Below, one piece after another: positions 8,379 through 17,519 of a stretch of 64,000 bases of DNA (position 1 is its first letter; each line of letters begins with the position of its first letter). A program made the position numbers and the translations under genes. This DNA comes from Actinomycetota bacterium (GTDB lineage Bacteria; Actinomycetota; Actinomycetes; Actinomycetales; Dermatophilaceae), in the NCBI GenBank assembly GCA_020160805.1, contig JAIUPO010000003.1, positions 152,706-216,705 of the forward strand, in the 5' to 3' direction. The notes below the pieces were generated by a model, which had not been told where the DNA came from, searched no databases, and saw nothing but the letters and a program-made list of their open reading frames with translations.

Positions 8379-11300
8379 TCAGGGCTGGACGAAAACCGCC
8401 ACAGTCCGGGCCGGGACGTATGCCGTCCCGCTCGCCGCCGTCCACGTCGCGTCCTTGGCCACCGAGTCCGCGCCATTGGCCTGGACCGGCGACAGGGTCA
8501 AGCTCGCCCCGGCCAGGCCGGGCACGGCTTGGCTCACCGGTTCCGGCGTGGCATTGAAGACGACGACGAGTCCCTTCAGCGCCGGGTCGAGATCGGCGCC
8601 CACGGTGTCGTCGATCCGCATGACGATCACGCCCGGAGTCGCCTGATCGGTCCCGCTGAGCGGGAAGCTGACCTTCGCCTTAATCGCGCCGGTGGTGCCA
8701 AGGCGGAACAGGCGCGTGGAATTGCGCAGTCGCAGCAGGTCCTGGGCGGCGGCTGTGGCCGCCGCGACATCGGACGCCGCTGGCTTCAGCGCCGCATTGG
8801 CCAGCAGCGGCCGCATATACGCCCACTTCGCCTCGTTATCGCCCTTGAGCGGCAGACCGTGACCAAAGCCATTGTCGGTGCCGGTCCAGTCGAGTCGGTT
8901 GAACCAGTCGCCGCTGTCATAGGAGTTGCGGTCCAAGGACTTGCTGCGCAGCAGATCCGCGCCGGCATGCCAGAAGGAGGGCGTCTGGGACAGTGCCGTG
9001 GTGGCGAGGGAGAGCGTGTTCATGCGCACTCGGTCCGCCATCGAGGTCGCCACTGGCAACTTGAAGGTCAAGCTGTCGAAGAGCGTCTCGTTGTCGTGCG
9101 CGTCGACATAGGTGATCACCTCGTCGGGGGCGCTGGCATAGCCGGCGGGGGAGCCGTTGTAGTCGACCTCCTTGCCGGTGACGACCTGGCCCGAGGAGTT
9201 CAGCCGGAAGCTGAAGTCCTTGAGATTGCCGGCCAGGCCGAGTTGGACGAGGTCGGTGTCATGCCGCAGCGAGGCCTCCGCGCCACTGTTGATGGCCGCG
9301 CCATTGCCGTCGGTGAACTCTCCGCTACCGAAGCCCTGCTTGCGGGGGTCCTCATCGAATGGCCCACCGCCGCGGACGGCATCGCGCAAGCGGTCACTGA
9401 AGGTGCCGATATGCGTGCCACCGAGCTGGCCTTGGGTGGCCTGCGTGAAGAGGGCGTTGTCGGCGACCTCGCCGAAGTTCCAGCCCTCCCCATAGAGGTA
9501 GACCTTGGTTCCGTCGATACCGCTATTGGCGGGGGTTAGCTTGTTCAGTGCCGCGCGGATCGCGAGCATATTCGCGCGGCTGTGATGACCCATGAGGTCG
9601 AACCGGAAGCCGTCGATCTTGTAGTCGCGGGCCCACATGACGACGGCGTCGACCATGATCTTCTGCGCCATCTTGTGCTCGGTCGCGATGTTCTGGCAGC
9701 AGGTGGAGGTGTAGACATTGCCGCGCGCGTCGAGCCGCTGGTAATAGTCCGGCACGACCTTGTCGAGCACGCTGGTCGGGGCCAGCCCCGAGGCCGGCGT
9801 GTGGTTGAAGACCTGGTCGAGCACCACGCGCAGCTTGGCCTTGTGCAAGGCACCGACCATCGTCCGGAACTCCGCCACGCGCTTTCCGCCATCCGCGGCG
9901 GCGGCCGTGGACGCATAACTGCCTTCGGGCGCGAGCCAGTGGAAGGGGTCGTAGCCCCAGTTGAAGGCGTCAGTGCCGCGGATCGCGTCGATGCACGCCT
10001 GCTGCTGCTCGCTATCTGGGGGATAGCTGGCCAGATCGCACTGCGGGGTGGACTGCTTGGCCGGGTCCTCCTCGATCGAAGCGATATCGAAGGTCGGCAG
10101 CAGGTGGATGGTGTTCAGGCCCGCGGCGGCAAGAGTCTTGAGGTGCTGCATACCCCGGCCGTCGGTGTTGAAGGCGAGATAGGAGCCGCGCACCTCGGCC
10201 GGCACGCTGGTGTCGCTGATCGAGAAGTCGCGGACATGCAACTCATAGATCGTGGTGTCGACATTGCGCGCGACCTTCGGCTGTGGCGTTGCCGACCAGA
10301 TCGACGGTCGGTAGGCGCCGTCCTTGAGGTTGACCGCCACCGATCGCGTGGAGTTCAGGGTCAACGCCACCGAATATGGATCGGTGACCTGGAGCGTCTC
10401 GATCTTGCCGGTGGAGCGGACATACACGACGACCTCGTAGAGGTAGCGGGCGTTCTTGACCCCCGCTGTCACCGACCACGAGCCGTCCGCGGCCCGGACC
10501 ATCGCGGTTCGCTTGGCGCTGGTCAGTGGAGCATCGCCCGGTGCCGTTGGCGACCAGGTCAGCAGCGTGACCTTCCTGGCCGTGGGCGCCCAGACCCGGT
10601 AGGTCGGGGAGGACCCGGAGAAGGTCGCGCCATAAGTGCGCGAGCCGGCGGAACCGGCATACAGCGCGTCGAGGACGTAGGCCGTTTGCACCCCCGTCGC
10701 ATCGAGCAGTGCGCCGGAATTGGAGTAGACCGCGACCGCCACTTGGCCGCGCAGGATGCTGCCGGCCTTCGCCGCTGTCGTCGAGCCGAGCCGCAGGGCG
10801 AGATAACCCTTCAGTTCAGGTCGAGAAGCAGTGACCGAGGCGGGCAGGCCCTTCGGGTCGTATGCCAGGCCGGCCGAGGTCGAGCCGGGTAGGTCTTCCG
10901 CGTCGATTGTCATCCCGGCGTTGGCTGCCCAATGCAGACGCCACTTCAGAAGGGCCGGGTTGGCGTCCGCGGGAATGCCGTCGGCCGGCCAGGCCAGCAG
11001 GCCCGGCTGGACCCAGAACGCCTTAGCCGCCTTCAGGTCGGGCGCGGCGCCGCTGCTGGAGGTGCTCACGCGGATCTCGTGGGTCGCGAGGACATAACTG
11101 ATGGTTACCACAACGCCGTCCTTGGTCACCGCGAGCGGGATGTTCGCGCCGCCCGGCGCGCCGCCGGCACCATAGTTCTCGTCCCAGGACAGGCCGTGGG
11201 CGATCTTGAACTCATAGTTTCCGGCCGGGATGGCGTCGGAGGACCAGGTGTAGGTGCCATCGCCATCAGGATCCTGCAGCCACGGGTTCATGCAGTCCGG

Positions 11301-14237
11301 AGCCCAATCGCCGGGGCACCCGAGTTCGGACTGGAACGAGCCGGGCGCCGTGATGATCGGGCCCTGGGCATCCGAGGTCACCCAATGGGTGGCTTGGTCG
11401 TAATAGAACGTGACCGGGGCCCCCGTGGTCGTCAGCGGGATATTCGGGCCATTGGACACGCCGCCCAGGCCGTAGTTGACATCCCAGTTCTTGTTCAGCG
11501 CCGCCTTGTACTCGTAGTCACCCACCGGCAGGGTGTACGTGCCCTTCCAGATCGAGTCCTTGGCGTCCAGGCTGAGTTGCGCCTGCGGGCAGTCCGGCTG
11601 CCAGTCGCCCGGGCACGCCATCTCAGAGTTGAGCGAGCCGGCCACGGAGACGAAATCGGGCTGGCTGACCGGCGCGAGAGCGGCGGCCACAGCGTGACCC
11701 GCGCGGGCGCGAGTGGTGGCGCGGGCGTTCGTCATACTCACCGGATTGGCGCTGGCCCGCCCGAGGGCGCTGCTGTCGGCCGGTGCCTTGGCGCGGGCTG
11801 CGCTGGAGCCGTCGACCATGGCATAGGACGAGGACGCGCTGTAGTTGCCGCTGGAGTCTTTGACGATGGCGCGGTATTCGATCAGCGTCCCGTTCACCAG
11901 GCCGGAGACATCGTGGAAGACGGAATATGGTGCGCTGTCGTCGGTCCCGATGGTCTGCCAGGCGGTGGTGCCGACCGGCCGGAAGGCGAAGGTGGTCTGG
12001 GCGAAGGTCTCGCGCGTGGTTGCCGCGGCGATCTCAGCGCGCCCCTTGACGGTCCCGCCAGCGGTCGGGGAGGTGACATAGACCGGCGGCGCGGACGTGG
12101 TGGCGGCGACCTTGGCGCCCGCCTTGAAGACGCGCACCGACAGGGCCGGCACGGTCACCGAGACGCGGGTCCCGGGGCCAGAGGTCACCCCCGAGCCGCC
12201 GCCATAAATGGGGGAGTACCGCACACCCTTGGTGTAGGTATTGAAGCTCGCGGACTTGGCGCTCGTGGCGTTATTGGCTACGACGAGGTACTCGATCCCG
12301 CTCGCGCGATCAACCCGCGAGAAGGCGTAGATTCCGGCCGCGTTGCTGGCATACCGGTGGATCTGGGCGCCATCGGCGAGCGCGGGATGGGCCTTTCGCA
12401 GCGCGGCCAGGCGCTTGATGTGCAGGTAGAGCGGTGCGGTCGTGGAGTAGCGGTTGAGCGAGCCGGAGGGGCCGGTGAGGTTCGGCTCCGCGGCATACTG
12501 CGCCACCTTCGTGGCGAAGAGGTCTTGGCGGGCGTCCTTGTCGCCGCCGGCGCCGATGAAGCCCTGCTCATCGCCGTAGTAGGTGACCGGCTGCCCGCGG
12601 GTGAGGTACATCAGCGAGTCCGCGAGCTTGACCCGCGCCAGCCGCTCAGCACCGCTGAAGCCCTTGTCGGAGATGAACTTTCCGACCCGGCCCATGTCGT
12701 GATTGCCCAGGAAGGTCGGCAGCGAGTAGACGTTGGAGTCGGTGTCGGTGTACCAGTCGTCGGTGGCGAAGAAATCGCGGAGCGCGGTGGTCTCGGCGCC
12801 GCCCGCGAAGTTGACGGCATTGGACTGGAAGGCGAAGTCCAGGGTCGCTGGCAGCTTGCCGCTCGTGGTGTATTGCGACATGAACTTGGCGTTGGCCTCG
12901 AAGACCTCGCCGAACATGAAGAAGTTGGGCTTGCCGACGGCCTTCGCGTGCGCGAGCACGGTCGGAGCGAACTGCTGCCAGAACTCCATATTGACGTGCT
13001 TGACCGTGTCGATCCGGAAGCCGTCGATGCCGAGATCGACCCAGGCGTTGTAGATCGCGCCCATGCCCTCGACGACCTTGGGCTGCTCCGTGAACAGATC
13101 ATCGAGACCGAAGAAATCGCCATACTCGCTGGACTCCCCGCTGAAGGTCGAGTTGCCCCGGTTGTGGTAGACCGTCGGGTCGTTCAGCCACGCCGGCACC
13201 TTGACGCTCGCGTCGGACGGGGTGCGGTAGGTCGGGGTGTAGGGGAAGGAGACCTGCGGGTCCAGGGTGGGGAAGCTGTCGCCGCCGGCGTATGCCGTGT
13301 CATCGAAGACCTGCCCGCTCGCGTCCTTGTAGGGGGCGGTGGCCTTGCTTATGTAGGAGTAATCGCTGGCATTGGCGTAGTCGAGGATGTCGGCCGTGTG
13401 GTTGGTGATGATGTCGAAATAGACCTTCATCCCCTTGGCGTGTGCGGCGCTGATCAGGGACTTCATCTCGGCATTGGTGCCCAGGTGCGGGTCGATCTGG
13501 GTGAAATCGGTGACCCAATAGCCGTGGTAGCCGGCGCTGACATCGCTGCCGCTGCCTTGGACCGGGCGGTTCTTGAAGCTGGGGGTGAGCCAAATCGCCG
13601 TGGTGCCGAGGCCCTTGATGTAGTCCAGCTTGTTCTGGATGCCCTTGAGGTCACCCCCGTGGAAGAAGCCCCTGTCGGTCGGGTCGAAGCCGGTGACCAA
13701 GCGGTCCCCGCTCAGGCCGCCGCGGTCATTTGCGGTGCTGCCATTGGCGAAGCGGTCCGCCATGACGAAATAGAAGCGCTCGCGGGTTGGGCCATGGCGC
13801 AGCGAGTCGCCGGCAATTGCCTTGTCGGCGGCGGTCACGCCGCCGGCGAGGGTCATCGGCTTCAAGGCGATCTTGTGGGTGGCATCGTCATAGCTGAACT
13901 TCACGCTCGCCGGGCCCTGCAGGGTCAGCGCGAAGTTGCCCCCGCCGGCCGGGCCATAACTTTCGTCCCAGGAGTGGTCGATCGCGACCTTCCACTCATA
14001 GCTGCCCGCCGGCACCTCGAAGACCCGCTCGTATGTCGTGGTCCCCGCCACCGGCGTCAGATCCGTCGCCGGGCAGTCGGGTGTCCAGTCGTTGCACGCC
14101 GAGAGTTCGCTCTGCAGGTTGCCGACCAGGGTGGCCGTGCGGGTCGCCGCTGCCGCGGGATTCATGGCAATTCCGGCGGTGCCCGTTGCGGTGAGCGCAG
14201 CGGTCAGGACAGCGATGAGGGTGCGTCGAATCTGCAC
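8379..14237 (-). CDS. Secreted bifunctional alpha-amylase / type I pullulanase
   Basis: A 1952-residue secreted glycoside hydrolase. Start GTG 14237 follows AAGGAG by five bases and opens a signal peptide (VQIRRTLIAVLTAAL...AAAA, ~30 residues). Order: X25-type starch-binding module (~36-125); GH13 alpha-amylase domain with D410 (DGFRID), E444 (GEVFE) and D514 (NHDMG); a linker module (~740-840); two more X25 modules (~862-955, ~962-1060); pullulanase N-domains; pullulanase GH13 domain with FNWGYDP near 1424, D1547 (FRFDLMG), E1584 (YGEGWN) and D1715 (DAHDNE). It would cut alpha-1,4 and alpha-1,6 bonds of starch or glycogen outside the cell. All six catalytic acids are present, so both halves look active. 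Confidence 0.93.
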   Translation of the reverse strand: MQIRRTLIAVLTAALTATGTAGIAMNPAAAATRTATLVGNLQSELSACNDWTPDCPATDLTPVAGTTTYERVFEVPAGSYEWKVAIDHSWDESYGPAGGGNFALTLQGPASVKFSYDDATHKIALKPMTLAGGVTAADKAIAGDSLRHGPTRERFYFVMADRFANGSTANDRGGLSGDRLVTGFDPTDRGFFHGGDLKGIQNKLDYIKGLGTTAIWLTPSFKNRPVQGSGSDVSAGYHGYWVTDFTQIDPHLGTNAEMKSLISAAHAKGMKVYFDIITNHTADILDYANASDYSYISKATAPYKDASGQVFDDTAYAGGDSFPTLDPQVSFPYTPTYRTPSDASVKVPAWLNDPTVYHNRGNSTFSGESSEYGDFFGLDDLFTEQPKVVEGMGAIYNAWVDLGIDGFRIDTVKHVNMEFWQQFAPTVLAHAKAVGKPNFFMFGEVFEANAKFMSQYTTSGKLPATLDFAFQSNAVNFAGGAETTALRDFFATDDWYTDTDSNVYSLPTFLGNHDMGRVGKFISDKGFSGAERLARVKLADSLMYLTRGQPVTYYGDEQGFIGAGGDKDARQDLFATKVAQYAAEPNLTGPSGSLNRYSTTAPLYLHIKRLAALRKAHPALADGAQIHRYASNAAGIYAFSRVDRASGIEYLVVANNATSAKSASFNTYTKGVRYSPIYGGGSGVTSGPGTRVSVTVPALSVRVFKAGAKVAATTSAPPVYVTSPTAGGTVKGRAEIAAATTRETFAQTTFAFRPVGTTAWQTIGTDDSAPYSVFHDVSGLVNGTLIEYRAIVKDSSGNYSASSSYAMVDGSSAARAKAPADSSALGRASANPVSMTNARATTRARAGHAVAAALAPVSQPDFVSVAGSLNSEMACPGDWQPDCPQAQLSLDAKDSIWKGTYTLPVGDYEYKAALNKNWDVNYGLGGVSNGPNIPLTTTGAPVTFYYDQATHWVTSDAQGPIITAPGSFQSELGCPGDWAPDCMNPWLQDPDGDGTYTWSSDAIPAGNYEFKIAHGLSWDENYGAGGAPGGANIPLAVTKDGVVVTISYVLATHEIRVSTSSSGAAPDLKAAKAFWVQPGLLAWPADGIPADANPALLKWRLHWAANAGMTIDAEDLPGSTSAGLAYDPKGLPASVTASRPELKGYLALRLGSTTAAKAGSILRGQVAVAVYSNSGALLDATGVQTAYVLDALYAGSAGSRTYGATFSGSSPTYRVWAPTARKVTLLTWSPTAPGDAPLTSAKRTAMVRAADGSWSVTAGVKNARYLYEVVVYVRSTGKIETLQVTDPYSVALTLNSTRSVAVNLKDGAYRPSIWSATPQPKVARNVDTTIYELHVRDFSISDTSVPAEVRGSYLAFNTDGRGMQHLKTLAAAGLNTIHLLPTFDIASIEEDPAKQSTPQCDLASYPPDSEQQQACIDAIRGTDAFNWGYDPFHWLAPEGSYASTAAAADGGKRVAEFRTMVGALHKAKLRVVLDQVFNHTPASGLAPTSVLDKVVPDYYQRLDARGNVYTSTCCQNIATEHKMAQKIMVDAVVMWARDYKIDGFRFDLMGHHSRANMLAIRAALNKLTPANSGIDGTKVYLYGEGWNFGEVADNALFTQATQGQLGGTHIGTFSDRLRDAVRGGGPFDEDPRKQGFGSGEFTDGNGAAINSGAEASLRHDTDLVQLGLAGNLKDFSFRLNSSGQVVTGKEVDYNGSPAGYASAPDEVITYVDAHDNETLFDSLTFKLPVATSMADRVRMNTLSLATTALSQTPSFWHAGADLLRSKSLDRNSYDSGDWFNRLDWTGTDNGFGHGLPLKGDNEAKWAYMRPLLANAALKPAASDVAAATAAAQDLLRLRNSTRLFRLGTTGAIKAKVSFPLSGTDQATPGVIVMRIDDTVGADLDPALKGLVVVFNATPEPVSQAVPGLAGASLTLSPVQANGADSVAKDATWTAASGTAYVPARTVAVFVQP

Positions 14238-14432
14238 GTCGGCTCCTTCGGCGAGGCAGGGGATCGCCGCAACCATATAACCGGGCACCGACAGCCGCGA
14301 CCCGACGCGACCGACCACGCCCCGCTCTCACCCTTTCGGGCGGGACGGCATACCCCCTGCGCGGGCACGACTGCTCGTCCAGCACACGGAAAGCCCGAGA
14401 GCGGACGAACCGTGCTGGCTAATGTGGCGCGC
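14238..14432. promoter_or_regulatory. Divergent promoter region pulA/metZ with inverted repeats
   Basis: This 195-bp spacer separates the two divergent genes. TAATGT at 14420-14425 lies seven bases before the metZ ATG, a leaderless-type -10. Upstream are CCGCTCTC (~14325) with CGGGC, which can pair across a 7-nt bulge with GCCCGAGAGCGG (~14393-14404), and a second pair CCAGCAC (~14384) / GTGCTGG (~14412). These elements lie upstream of the inferred metZ transcription start, so operators are more likely than a riboswitch. No SAM riboswitch core was found. Confidence 0.45.
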
Positions 14433-15623
14433 ATGGCCTCTGATCAGGAGCGGCGCCTGCGCCGTGACACCCTCGCCGTTCGTGCCGGGCTGCGCCGCAG
14501 CCAGTTCGAGGAGACGGCCGAGGCGATGTTCCTGACCTCGGGATATGTCTATCCCAACGCGGCCGAGGCGGAGGCGACCTTCAAGGAAGAGGTCGAGCGC
14601 TACTCCTACAGCCGCTACCACAACCCCACCGTCTCGATGTTCGAAGATCGCCTCGCGGCCCTGGAGGGGGCCGAGCGCTGCTATGCCACGCCGACCGGCA
14701 TGTCCGCAGTTTTCGCGGTGCTCGGTGGGCTGTGCGCCGCCGGCGACCGGATCGTGGCCAGCAAGGCGCTCTTCGGGACGTGCTACACCATTTGCGCCGA
14801 TGTTCTCCCGCGCTGGGGTGTCGAGGCTGTCTTCGTCGACGGCACCAATCTCGACGAATGGCGCGAGGCGCTCTCGGTGCCCACCAAAGCGGTCTTCTTC
14901 GAGACGCCGAGCAATCCGATGCTGACTCTGGTCGACATCGCGGCGGTCTCCGAACTGGCGCATGCGGCGGGCGCAACCGTGGTGGTGGACAACGTCTTTG
15001 GGACACCGCTGTTCTCCGCGCCGCTCGCGCATGGCGCTGATGTCGTCGTCTATTCCTCGACGAAGCACATCGATGGTCAAGGGCGAATCCTCGGCGGCGC
15101 AGTGCTGGGGCGCGAGTCGTTGTTGCGCGAGGTGGTGCGGCCGATGATCCGCAATCTCGGCCTGACCTTGTCGGCCTTCAACGCCTGGGTGCTCGTGAAA
15201 TCGCTGGAGACCATGGACCTGCGTCTGCGAGCGCAGGCCGCGAACGCGCTGCAGGTAGCGCAGTGGCTGGAGAGCCGGCCGGACGTGGTGTCGGTCTGTT
15301 ATCCCGGCCTGGACTCCCACCCCCAGGCCGAGCTCGCCCGCCGGCAAATGACGGGCTTCGGGACGGTGGTGACCTTCACCGTGGACGCCGACAAGGAGGG
15401 CGCTTTCCGGGTCCTTGATGCGCTCCAGATCATCGACATCTCCAACAACCTCGGCGACACCAAGTCGCTGATCACGCACCCGGCCACGACGACACACTCC
15501 CGCTTCTCCGCCGAGGAATTGGCGGATATGCAGATCACGGCTGGCACCATGCGCTTGTCCGTCGGGCTGGAGGACCCGCTTGACATCATCGAGGACCTAG
15601 AAGCCGCCTTCGCCGCCCGCTGA
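14433..15623 (+). CDS. metZ: O-succinylhomoserine sulfhydrylase
   Basis: A 396-residue PLP enzyme of the Cys/Met metabolism family, making homocysteine from an activated homoserine and sulfide. Motifs: SRYHNPTV, ATPTGMSAV (phosphate binding), ETPSNPML, VVDNVFGTP, and SSTKHIDGQG carrying the PLP lysine. The motif pattern matches MetZ more than MetB or MetC; the activated homoserine (succinyl or acetyl) cannot be settled by eye. ATG 14433 sits seven bases after TAATGT. The open frame runs about 3.5 kb further upstream, but only as a shadow antisense to the pullulanase gene. Confidence 0.9.
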   Translation: MASDQERRLRRDTLAVRAGLRRSQFEETAEAMFLTSGYVYPNAAEAEATFKEEVERYSYSRYHNPTVSMFEDRLAALEGAERCYATPTGMSAVFAVLGGLCAAGDRIVASKALFGTCYTICADVLPRWGVEAVFVDGTNLDEWREALSVPTKAVFFETPSNPMLTLVDIAAVSELAHAAGATVVVDNVFGTPLFSAPLAHGADVVVYSSTKHIDGQGRILGGAVLGRESLLREVVRPMIRNLGLTLSAFNAWVLVKSLETMDLRLRAQAANALQVAQWLESRPDVVSVCYPGLDSHPQAELARRQMTGFGTVVTFTVDADKEGAFRVLDALQIIDISNNLGDTKSLITHPATTTHSRFSAEELADMQITAGTMRLSVGLEDPLDIIEDLEAAFAAR

Positions 15624-15660
15624 ACCACAGGTATGGGGGCAGTGTTCGTACTCTAATGGT

Positions 15661-15894
15661 ATGAAGACGACCATCGATCGGGCAGGGCGCCTCGTGATTC
15701 CTCGAGAGCTCCGGGCCCAAGTTGGTTTGAGCGCAGGCGACGTCCGCGTGACCGTTGTGGGCTCGGGCGTCTTCATCGAACCTATTGCTCACGACGACGT
15801 TGAAGAGGAGGAAGGTCGGCTTGTGATCCCCTCGAAAGGCCTCACGCTTACGGCCGACGCGGTGGGCGACCTTCGATATGCCGACCAAAAGTAG
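15661..15894 (+). CDS. AbrB/MazE-fold antitoxin (VapB type)
   Basis: A 77-residue protein beginning MKTTIDRAGRLVIPRELR, the standard AbrB swapped-hairpin DNA-binding start; the acidic C-terminal half would wrap the toxin. Its 3' end overlaps the toxin start by 17 nt, which enforces coupled translation. TACTCT at 15649-15654 lies six bases before the ATG, so the mRNA is probably leaderless. AbrB-type antitoxins usually repress their own promoter together with the toxin. No target site could be identified by eye. Confidence 0.88.
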   Translation: MKTTIDRAGRLVIPRELRAQVGLSAGDVRVTVVGSGVFIEPIAHDDVEEEEGRLVIPSKGLTLTADAVGDLRYADQK

Positions 15895-16309
15895 GGACGC
15901 AAAGTCGCTCCTCGTCGATACGAGCGTGGCGCTCGCACTGCTCGCCGTGGACCATGAGGAGCATCGGGCGGCAATCGAGCACGTCCGCGGTAGAACCCTG
16001 GGGCTTGCCGGGCACGCGCTCTTCGAGACGTACTCACTGCTGACGCGCCTCCCACCGCCCCTTCGTGTGTCGCCCCACTCGGCCGAGCGACTTATCAGTG
16101 CGGGTTTCCCGATTGCTGCTCAGCTTTCCCCCGGGCGTTCGGTCGCTCTGCTTGCCCGACTTGCCGGGGCAGGCATTGCTGGAGGTTCCGTCTATGACGC
16201 TCTCGTTGCCGCCGCCGCCATTGAGCACGATCTGCCCTTACTCTCGCGAGACAGACGGGCCGTAGGGACGTACCAGGCGCTTGGAGTCAGGCTTGAACTC
16301 CTCGCGTGA
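15878..16309 (+). CDS. PIN-domain ribonuclease toxin (VapC type)
   Basis: A 143-residue PIN protein with the four acidic residues expected for the metal site: D14 (LLVDTSV), E50 (LFETYS), D107 (VYDALVA) and D125 (SRDRRA). VapC toxins cleave specific tRNAs or rRNA and are neutralised by the upstream antitoxin. The start overlaps the antitoxin gene by 17 nt. The pair looks intact. It is placed between metZ and a convergent anti-sigma gene, a typical accessory insertion point. Confidence 0.88.
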   Translation: MPTKSRDAKSLLVDTSVALALLAVDHEEHRAAIEHVRGRTLGLAGHALFETYSLLTRLPPPLRVSPHSAERLISAGFPIAAQLSPGRSVALLARLAGAGIAGGSVYDALVAAAAIEHDLPLLSRDRRAVGTYQALGVRLELLA

Positions 16310-16319
16310 TGACGTGGCA

Positions 16320-17519
16320 TCAGCCGAGGATGCCGCGGAACCAGCGCTGCCAGGGCGCTGAGTCCGACCAGGAGCCGCCTGCGACATACGCCTTGACCGC
16401 GCCATTGTTTTTGGCCCAAGGGGCCACATTCGCCTCGGTCGCGGCGACCGTGACGAGCCGGCCGGCGGCGTCCCGCACGACATACTGCCCGTCGCTGGGG
16501 GAGAAGTGATCGAAGCGGCCCTGGCCGCTGGCAAGAGTCACGCGGATGAAAACCCGGTCGTACTCCTTCGCCGGGGCGGCCGTGCGGCCCTCGCCGAGAG
16601 GTTCGCCCTTGGTCGTCGCGGCGGCATATGTCGCGGCCGCCGCGGGGGAACTGGTCGTGGAGAACAGCAAGCGGTCGCTCTGGTCGTAGGCGCAGACGGA
16701 CATCCCGGTCGCCTCGCCAGTGGCGCTCCACGTGCTGTGCTTCCCGACATCGGGCGCCACGGTGGGGCAGCCATTGGCGTCGACCGAGACCTCGGAAGCG
16801 GAGTCGAGGATCTGCGCCCGAAGCGCAGCATCCTTGCTGAAAACGGTGACGCCGACGCTCCCGACATTTCGGGTTTCGCGGACCATGCCATCGGAATAGG
16901 TTTCGGTTCCGGGCTCGATGGCCACCGCGCCGAAGATCACTGCATCCACGCTGGGATGCCCGCCGCCTGCGCCTGCGCAGGCATCCGTCATCATCACGGG
17001 CCGCCCCACATAGGGCAGGTCGGCAGACATTTGTTCGTATGCCGAACTGCCCGGCCGTGTGTATGCCCGCCAGCTCGCGCAATCGATGCTCTCCCCACCA
17101 TTCCAATCGAACCGAGCCGGGGCGCCACCCCAACCCCACGTCGGCGGCACCCACACCTGCACCCCGGCATACGACTCGGAGCGCCAATCAGCAGGTATGC
17201 CGGCCGGCCGGGCCGCCGGGTCTCGCGTCGGGTTCTGTTGGGCGAGCGTCGAGGTGCTCGGCGATGCGACGGTGGCCGATCCGTCGCTCAGGAGATTGCG
17301 CACGAGTATGCCGCCCGGCACGGCGATCGCGACGGCGGCCGCCGCGGCGGGGGCCAGCCACCGCAGCCGCGAGTGAGCGTGCGTAGGCAGGTCAGAGTCG
17401 GCGGTCACCTCGCCTGAACTGGGCAGCGGCGCGCCGAGGTCGGTCGGGGCGTCGGCGGCGTGGCGCCGAAGGCCGGCGCGAATCATCGTCTCGAGGTCGT
17501 TGTCGGTGGGCGTGTTCAT
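16320..17519 (-). CDS. Putative membrane-anchored anti-sigma or sigma-partner protein
   Basis: A 399-residue protein starting at ATG 17519 within the stop of the sigma factor gene (ATGA overlap). Residues 1-50 are soluble (NTPTDNDLETMIRAGLRRHA), one membrane helix spans ~55-75 (WLAPAAAAAVAIAVPGGIL), and about 310 residues face outside. The outer part has many Trp and several Cys (DCASW, DACAGAG, ANGCPTV, SVCAYD), suggesting disulfides. No zinc HxxxCxxC anti-sigma motif is seen. Coupling with the ECF gene suggests it controls that sigma factor, but the outer domain is not recognised. Confidence 0.65.
   Translation of the reverse strand: MNTPTDNDLETMIRAGLRRHAADAPTDLGAPLPSSGEVTADSDLPTHAHSRLRWLAPAAAAAVAIAVPGGILVRNLLSDGSATVASPSTSTLAQQNPTRDPAARPAGIPADWRSESYAGVQVWVPPTWGWGGAPARFDWNGGESIDCASWRAYTRPGSSAYEQMSADLPYVGRPVMMTDACAGAGGGHPSVDAVIFGAVAIEPGTETYSDGMVRETRNVGSVGVTVFSKDAALRAQILDSASEVSVDANGCPTVAPDVGKHSTWSATGEATGMSVCAYDQSDRLLFSTTSSPAAAATYAAATTKGEPLGEGRTAAPAKEYDRVFIRVTLASGQGRFDHFSPSDGQYVVRDAAGRLVTVAATEANVAPWAKNNGAVKAYVAGGSWSDSAPWQRWFRGILG

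Noticed and set aside
10932..14432. A very long plus-strand open frame antisense to the amylase-pullulanase gene, joined to metZ
   Set aside because: Its text is low-complexity Arg/Gly/Val with no domains; it is the frame shadow of a high-GC gene. Only the part from 14433 is metZ.
14238..14432. Possible SAM riboswitch upstream of metZ
   Set aside because: None of the conserved SAM-I, SAM-II or SAM-IV core sequences is visible, and the -10 seven bases before the ATG leaves no leader.
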